A stretch of DNA of 10,777 nucleotides. It comes from Phycisphaeraceae bacterium. GTDB lineage: Bacteria; Planctomycetota; Phycisphaerae; Phycisphaerales; Phycisphaeraceae. The number at the start of each line of letters is the position of its first letter. Positions within the stretch are counted from its first letter, which is position 1. This document shows positions 6,792-10,777 of the stretch, piece by piece. The DNA lies in contig JANQKH010000894.1 of assembly GCA_028281215.1 (NCBI GenBank), positions 1 through 10,777 of the forward strand, read 5' to 3'. Position numbers and translations under genes: made by a program. The notes beneath the pieces are model-generated. The model ran no database searches. It was not told the DNA's origin and was given only the letters and a program-made list of their open reading frames with translations.

Positions 6792-7516
6792 TACCGACCG
6801 TCGGCCTGTTTCCTGGCCGCGTCTTCATGAGCCCGTTGCATCCACTGATCGATCACCAGGTTTGCCTTGGACAAGGCCGATCGCATGTCCGCCAATTCGC
6901 TTTGCATGCGCGCGTGATCGGATGCCGCGTCGGTCAGTTGTGATTGCAGATCGGAGATGCGCAGTTCCGCAGCGTTGACCTGTCCGGACAACGCGGACGC
7001 CTGCGAGGTAATCTGTCGAATTTGTGTGCGCTGTCCACCGATGGTTTCGCCTGCTCGCCACAGACCGACCATCCCGAGGATGATCAACACTGCGACCAGC
7101 GACCAGCCGACGTAACCCGACCGCCGCGCCCGACGGACTTCGAGTTGCCGTTGGTCTTTCAACAGGTTGCAAGCCGCTTCGAGTTGGCTGGTCAGTGCGG
7201 TGAAGCGTTCGTCGTAGGAAGTGAACAGCGACACCGCGTCTTCCACCACGTTTGCGCTGGTGGTGGGGTTCATCACCGGCTTGGTCGGCTTGTCAGGCGC
7301 CGCCGGCGCATCAGGTGATGCTGTTGAAGTGTGCATCGACCGGACATTGCCGACGTGATCGGTGCCGGTTTCTTCGAAGGTATCGCCTTCGCCGGACGCA
7401 TCAGCGTCGCCGGCCTTTTGACCGAGCATGTCCTGAAGCCCGCGGCCGAGCCGGGGCTTGCGTGTGGAGGTTTCGGTGGTTGGCGAACCATCGCCGGGAT
7501 GGGTGGCGTCGTCCAT
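6791..7516 (-). CDS. Single-TM coiled-coil protein with a ParB-like LGRGL motif
   Basis: A 241-residue protein. The N-terminal half (1-127) is polar and Pro/Thr/Asp-rich with no signal peptide, and contains RKPRLGRGLQDMLG (19-32), which resembles the ParA-contacting motif at the N-terminus of ParB/Spo0J proteins (basic residues then LGRGL-x-x-L-L). A single transmembrane helix (about 135-153) follows a basic patch RRARR (128-132). By the positive-inside rule the motif-bearing end should be cytoplasmic and the C-terminal coiled coil (about 158-235) outside the cytoplasmic membrane. No ParB DNA-binding domain is present. The start has AGGAG 9 nt upstream and a candidate promoter behind it. Function unknown; interaction with a ParA/MinD-type ATPase is an inference from the motif. 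The stop is 36 nt from the convergent phosphatase gene. Confidence 0.8.
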   Translation of the reverse strand: MDDATHPGDGSPTTETSTRKPRLGRGLQDMLGQKAGDADASGEGDTFEETGTDHVGNVRSMHTSTASPDAPAAPDKPTKPVMNPTTSANVVEDAVSLFTSYDERFTALTSQLEAACNLLKDQRQLEVRRARRSGYVGWSLVAVLIILGMVGLWRAGETIGGQRTQIRQITSQASALSGQVNAAELRISDLQSQLTDAASDHARMQSELADMRSALSKANLVIDQWMQRAHEDAARKQADGR

Positions 7517-7557
7517 GACACGGTGCTCCTGATGTTCATTCCATTGAACCGCGTTCG

Positions 7558-7586
7558 ATTGTAACGAATGAACGGAAGCAACCCAA
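7558..7586 (-). promoter_or_regulatory. Candidate promoter of the LGRGL coiled-coil gene
   Basis: On the minus strand TTGGGT (7586-7581) and TACAAT (7563-7558) are 17 nt apart; the -10 is a 5/6 match. Transcription would start near 7551, giving a leader of about 35 nt that includes AGGAG before the ATG at 7516. This suggests the gene is expressed independently of the upstream Sel1 gene, which ends at 7624. Confidence 0.4.
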
Positions 7587-7623
7587 GTTGAGCAGTTGCG
7601 ATCGTAGGAGAAAATTGTCGCCG

Positions 7624-9318
7624 CTACTCGGGTTTGATCTCGGGCACGTTAGGCACCGGCTCTTCGGCGGGTTTTTCATCGGGCTCTGTGGCCGGCGCTT
7701 CGTCCGGAACTTCATCCGGGGGCGGGTCTGGCCCCTCGCTATTGTTTCCTTCGCGCCATTGAATGGTTTGGCCGTCGAGGAAACGCTGGGCGTCTTCATG
7801 TCCGGCGCGGGCGGCGCGGATGTACCAGGTGACCGCCTGCTCGTCGCTCTTTTCGACACCGTTGCCGTTGCGGTGGGCGATGCCGATTTTATACATGGCA
7901 TCGTTGTCGCCGAGTTCGGCCGAGCGACGCCACCATTTGAGAGCTTCGTCGTAATCCAGTTCGACGCCTTTTTTGAAGTAGTAAATCGTGCCGACGTTGC
8001 AGTTGGCTTTGGGGTGGTTCAGTGCGGCGCCGGCCTTGTACCACTTGAGCGCCTCGGCCAGATCCTGATCACCGCCGAGCGGTTCGTCGAAGCAGTAGCC
8101 GTACTCATTCATGGCGAACGAATTGCCGCGCAGCGCGGCGTCGCGGTAGAACGCGCGCATTTTGACATAATCTTTCCCCACGCCGCGCCCGTGCCGGTAC
8201 ACGTTGGCAAGCCAGAGAGTCGCCTCGATGCTGCCCCGTTCCGACGCCTTGGCCCACCATTCCACCGCCTTTTCCGGGTCAGGCTGTTCGAGCCCGATGC
8301 CTTGGCTGTAAAGGTACGCCAAACTGTTCATGGAACGTACGTGCCCCATGGCGACGGTTCGGCGAAAATATTCCCACGCGGCGGTCGGCTGTTTCTCCAA
8401 CCCCATGTCGCCATCGTCGATCGCCAGATAACCCAACACGTAAATGCTCTCGATGTTGTTTTTCTTCTCTCCTTTCAGAGCGAGCGACTTGGCATGTTCA
8501 AGCAACTCGGATGCCCGGTTCGGATCCTTCTTGAAGTGTCGGCCGTGATGGTGGTACTCGGCGAGACGCAGCAGCGCAAAGGGCGAGTTTTTCTCGGCCG
8601 CCTTTTCATACCACGCCGCCGACTTGCCGTAATCACGTGGAAAACCGCTCATGCCCGAGCGATATCCGTTGGCGATGCGCAACATCGCGGGCACCGAACC
8701 CTTGTCCGCCGCTTTTTGAAGCATGGCGGCGGCAGCCTGGACATCGCGCTTCACGCCGTCACCGCGCTCCAGTTTCAGCGACATCTGTAACATCGCTGAG
8801 ATGTTCCCCGCCTTGGCGGCGCGCGGCAGGTGAGCTGAGTACCCTTTTAAGGCTTCCTTCAGGTACAGCGTGTAGGCGTTTTCCGGCAGCTTGCCCTCGG
8901 CAAAGAGCGTCGAATTGACGATCAGGTCTTCTTCCGACTGAACGGCTCGATCGAGGTAAGGAATCAACGCCTCCAACTTTTCAAACTGCACCGACGTGAA
9001 GGCGAACTTGCTTGTGCTCTTGGTGTTGATCCGGGTTTTCAGTTTGGCGAGCAGCGCCTCGGCGTCCGCCTTGGTGATGGGCTTCTCCGCTTCGGCAGGC
9101 TTGTCCGGTTTCGGTGTCGGTGTCGCCGGTGACTTGGCGTCATCGGGAACATCAGAACCGTCGGGCGCTTTGGCCACGTCGGCGGACTTCGGGTTGTCCG
9201 GCGCCCGGTCATCCTTCGACGCGCCGTCCCGCGTTGCCGCACCGCACAAGCTCACCACACCGAGGATGACCGCACCAAACAGAATGCTCGATCGTAATCG
9301 TTGAATCCGTCCAGCCAT
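7624..9318 (-). CDS. Exported Sel1-like repeat protein
   Basis: A 564-residue protein from the chosen start. It has an N-terminal signal (hydrophobic 11-25, likely cleavage near Ala27-Ala28; Cys25 lacks a proper lipobox), then a Pro/Asp/Lys/Ala-rich spacer (30-82). A run of about eight or nine Sel1-type repeats follows (roughly 165-515), recognised by repeats of A-x-x-W-[YW]-x-K-A-A plus G-x-x-x-A-[MT]-x-x-[LI]-[AG]-x-x-[YH] (for example WYEKAAEKNSPFALLRLAEY, 236-255). The tail (525-564) is Pro/Glu/Asp-rich. Sel1 repeats are TPR-like helical hairpins that act as protein-binding scaffolds, here probably in the periplasm or outside the cell; the partner is unknown. I prefer the ATG at 9318 because GGTGGAGG sits 8 nt upstream and the signal peptide starts there. 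An upstream in-frame ATG (9396) would bury the signal behind 26 residues. Confidence 0.9.
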   Translation of the reverse strand: MAGRIQRLRSSILFGAVILGVVSLCGAATRDGASKDDRAPDNPKSADVAKAPDGSDVPDDAKSPATPTPKPDKPAEAEKPITKADAEALLAKLKTRINTKSTSKFAFTSVQFEKLEALIPYLDRAVQSEEDLIVNSTLFAEGKLPENAYTLYLKEALKGYSAHLPRAAKAGNISAMLQMSLKLERGDGVKRDVQAAAAMLQKAADKGSVPAMLRIANGYRSGMSGFPRDYGKSAAWYEKAAEKNSPFALLRLAEYHHHGRHFKKDPNRASELLEHAKSLALKGEKKNNIESIYVLGYLAIDDGDMGLEKQPTAAWEYFRRTVAMGHVRSMNSLAYLYSQGIGLEQPDPEKAVEWWAKASERGSIEATLWLANVYRHGRGVGKDYVKMRAFYRDAALRGNSFAMNEYGYCFDEPLGGDQDLAEALKWYKAGAALNHPKANCNVGTIYYFKKGVELDYDEALKWWRRSAELGDNDAMYKIGIAHRNGNGVEKSDEQAVTWYIRAARAGHEDAQRFLDGQTIQWREGNNSEGPDPPPDEVPDEAPATEPDEKPAEEPVPNVPEIKPE

Positions 9319-9331
9319 CAGAAGCGCCTCC

Positions 9332-9343
9332 ACCATTAATGGT
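9332..9343. promoter_or_regulatory. Perfect 12-bp palindrome ACCATTAATGGT in the Sel1 gene leader
   Basis: The palindrome starts 14 bp upstream of the Sel1 ATG and shares three bases (9332-9334) with the ribosome site GGTGGAGG (9327-9334, minus strand). It could be an operator, or part of the leader that affects ribosome access. It is short and AT-rich at its centre, so chance is possible. Confidence 0.25.
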
Positions 9344-9424
9344 CCTTGCATATTAATCACCCAAAGTGTGCAAAGGTTTGCGCATTCTACATGCAACCGG
9401 ACGACGTCTCGCTCGATTCTATCA

Positions 9425-9453
9425 TTGTTACGTGATGATTCGGGCGGTACATT
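9425..9453 (+). promoter_or_regulatory. Candidate promoter of the manC-like gene (leaderless arrangement)
   Basis: TTGTTA (9425-9430) and TACATT (9448-9453) are separated by 17 nt, each 4/6 against consensus, with the key T-A and final T of the -10 kept. The -10 ends only 6 nt before the ATG at 9460 and no Shine-Dalgarno sequence lies in between, so transcription would begin at or next to the start codon. Confidence 0.4.
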
Positions 9454-9459
9454 ACTCCC

Positions 9460-10575
9460 ATGCGATACGCGATGATCATGGCGGGCGGGTCCGGTACGCG
9501 GCTTTGGCCGATGAGTCGCCAGAAGTTACCCAAGCAGTTGATTCCATTCCTCGACGGCAAGTCCCTGTTGCAGGTGGCGCTGGAACGACTGGACGGCCTC
9601 ATACCGCCGGAGCAATGCTACGTCTGCGCCAGCTCGGCGCATCGCGATGTCATTCTCAATGCGCTCGATTCCCTTTCGTCGGAGCAATACCTCGGCGAAC
9701 CAACCGGACGTGACACACTGAACGCGGTCGGCTTCGGCGCCGCGGTGATCGCACGAAAAGACCCCGACGCGGTCATTGCCGTGTTCACAGCCGACCATCT
9801 GATCGACCCGCTCGACCAGTTCCAACGCGTCGTCGAGCGCGGCTTTGAAGTCGCTGAGCAAAACGACAACGCACTGGTCACTTTCGGCATTGCGCCGACG
9901 CACGCCGCGACGGGTTATGGTTATCTACAACTCGGTGACGCGCTGGAAGATTCAGACGACGCAGGCGGCCTGGGCGGATACATCGTTGATGAGTTCGTGG
10001 AGAAACCGTCCGCCGACGTGGCCGAGCAATACCTGGCCGCAGGCGCCTCAAAGTATCTCTGGAACAGTGGGATGTTCGTATGGCAGGCCAAGGCGTTGCT
10101 GAATTGCATTGAGCGCTATCATCCGAGCACGTTCCGCAAACTGATGAGCATCGCGGACGCCTGGGACACCACCGGCCGCGACGCGACGCTGGCGGGGGTG
10201 TACCCCACGCTTCAAAAGATCAGCGTCGACTTCGCCGTGATGGAACCGGCATCGCACGATGAACACGTGCAGGTCGCCGCCATTCCCATGCAGGTCAACT
10301 GGCGCGACATCGGCTCCTGGCCCTCCTTCGCCACGACCCGACCCACCGACGACAACCGCAACGCCATCGCCGCCGACCGCACCGTGCTGATGGACACCGA
10401 AAACTGCCTTGTCGTCGCCGAGGACGCCGAGCATGTCATCGCGACGATCGGCTGCGAGGATCTGATCATCGTGGCCACGGAAAAGGCAACGTTGATCTGC
10501 CGAAAGGACGAGGTGCATCACATCAAGGATCTGCACCAGAAACTCGGGGACAAGTTCGGCAGCACCGTGCTGTAA
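9460..10575 (+). CDS. manC: Mannose-1-phosphate guanylyltransferase (GDP-mannose pyrophosphorylase), single-domain form
   Basis: Joins mannose-1-phosphate and GTP to make GDP-mannose in the cytoplasm, the mannose donor for polysaccharides and glycoconjugates. The 371-residue protein has the nucleotidyltransferase signature GGSGTRLWPMSR (9-20) with catalytic LPKQL (23-27, Lys25), the metal site TADH (110-113, Asp112), GYGY (152-155), the sugar-binding EKP (181-183), WNSGMF (201-206) and ISVDFAV (254-260, Asp257), then NWRDIGSW (280-287) and a left-handed beta-helix-like tail. The C-terminal mannose-6-phosphate isomerase (cupin) domain of long ManC/AlgA proteins is absent, as in other roughly 360-residue family members. 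It starts 141 nt from the divergent Sel1 gene. No other sugar-nucleotide genes are visible in the window. Confidence 0.93.
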   Translation: MRYAMIMAGGSGTRLWPMSRQKLPKQLIPFLDGKSLLQVALERLDGLIPPEQCYVCASSAHRDVILNALDSLSSEQYLGEPTGRDTLNAVGFGAAVIARKDPDAVIAVFTADHLIDPLDQFQRVVERGFEVAEQNDNALVTFGIAPTHAATGYGYLQLGDALEDSDDAGGLGGYIVDEFVEKPSADVAEQYLAAGASKYLWNSGMFVWQAKALLNCIERYHPSTFRKLMSIADAWDTTGRDATLAGVYPTLQKISVDFAVMEPASHDEHVQVAAIPMQVNWRDIGSWPSFATTRPTDDNRNAIAADRTVLMDTENCLVVAEDAEHVIATIGCEDLIIVATEKATLICRKDEVHHIKDLHQKLGDKFGSTVL

Positions 10576-10602
10576 CAATTCTCGCATCTTCCGCAGCCGG
10601 CG

Positions 10603-10622
10603 GCATTCATGCGTTAGAATGC
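10603..10622 (+). terminator. Small hairpin after the manC-like gene
   Basis: GCATTC (10603-10608) pairs with GAATGC (10617-10622) across an 8-nt loop, 28 nt after the manC stop. There is no real T-run, so this is a weak terminator at best. The right arm overlaps TAGAAT (10615-10620), a good -10-like word for the next gene but lacking a convincing -35. Confidence 0.25.
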
Positions 10623-10671
10623 AGGTGTCTTCAACAATCGAATCGTTCACAGCTTCAGGAAAGGATGGGTT

Positions 10672-10777
10672 ATGGCATCCCTACGGTGGATGATGGTTTT
10701 GGCGCTCGGTTTCTTCGCAAATCAAGCGGTCGGCGAGATCGACTTGACCGAAGTTCTGTTGGACGACGCGAACGTGC
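10672..10777 (+). CDS. Exported protein, N-terminus only (window edge)
   Basis: About 35 codons are visible before the sequence ends. The peptide opens MASLRWMMVLALGFF and continues NQAVGEIDLTEV, a typical signal peptide (hydrophobic 6-15) with likely cleavage after about Gly21. The start has AAGGA (10661-10665) 6 nt upstream. A nearby ATG at 10665 is in a different frame and gives no signal peptide. The mature part is too short to identify. It lies 96 nt after the manC-like gene. Confidence 0.65.
   Translation, partial: MASLRWMMVLALGFFANQAVGEIDLTEVLLDDANV

Noticed and set aside
7588..8790. 400-residue plus-strand open frame
   Set aside because: Antisense to the Sel1-repeat gene, whose repeats are unmistakable. 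The plus-strand product shows only periodic echo of those repeats and no known domain.
1..10777. A multi-gene defence, toxin-antitoxin, CRISPR or mobile system
   Set aside because: No nuclease, transposase, integrase, reverse transcriptase, regularly spaced repeats or target-site duplications were seen. The genes look like ordinary housekeeping and envelope genes.

Overview
The window reads as ordinary chromosomal DNA, with moderately high GC, from a bacterium that is most likely a planctomycete, possibly class Phycisphaerae. This is an inference from protein style: an exported protein whose C-terminal jelly-roll-like domain resembles ones common in planctomycetes, an RsbU/SpoIIE-type phosphatase on a membrane domain, an ECF sigma factor, and small operons of one to three genes. 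No rRNA, tRNA, CRISPR array, transposase or phage module was seen.

Layout. Left edge (1-1670, all minus strand): a truncated ECF sigma factor, an unrecognised 229-residue membrane protein, and a complete dUTPase (dut). The dut gene comes first, with the membrane protein 54 nt downstream, so those two probably form an operon. Divergent from dut, 63 nt away, is a 53-residue entericidin-like lipoprotein (plus strand). A 308-nt gene-free stretch follows, carrying inverted CACCGAG/CTCGGTG motifs and a candidate promoter. Then three plus-strand genes: a 3-isopropylmalate dehydrogenase-like enzyme (leuB), a 581-residue exported two-domain protein, and a six-TM SpoIIE/RsbU-type phosphatase. Next are two minus-strand genes: a single-TM coiled-coil protein with a ParB-like LGRGL motif, and an exported Sel1-repeat protein. 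Divergent from the Sel1 gene is a mannose-1-phosphate guanylyltransferase (plus strand). The right edge cuts an exported protein after about 35 codons.

How the genes work together. They do not form one obvious pathway. dut supports nucleotide hygiene, leuB leucine synthesis, and the manC-like enzyme makes GDP-mannose for surface polysaccharide. Four proteins (entericidin-like lipoprotein, 581-residue protein, Sel1 protein, right-edge protein) are predicted to be exported. The sigma factor and the phosphatase are regulatory, but neither has a visible anti-sigma or STAS partner here.

Most worth a second look: the NADP-type Lys-Tyr pair at the cofactor site of the LeuB-like enzyme; the LGRGL motif on the cytoplasmic tail of a membrane protein; apparently leaderless promoters in front of dut and manC; and the CACCGAG/CTCGGTG inverted repeats. 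I did not find a convincing new multi-gene defence or mobile system.
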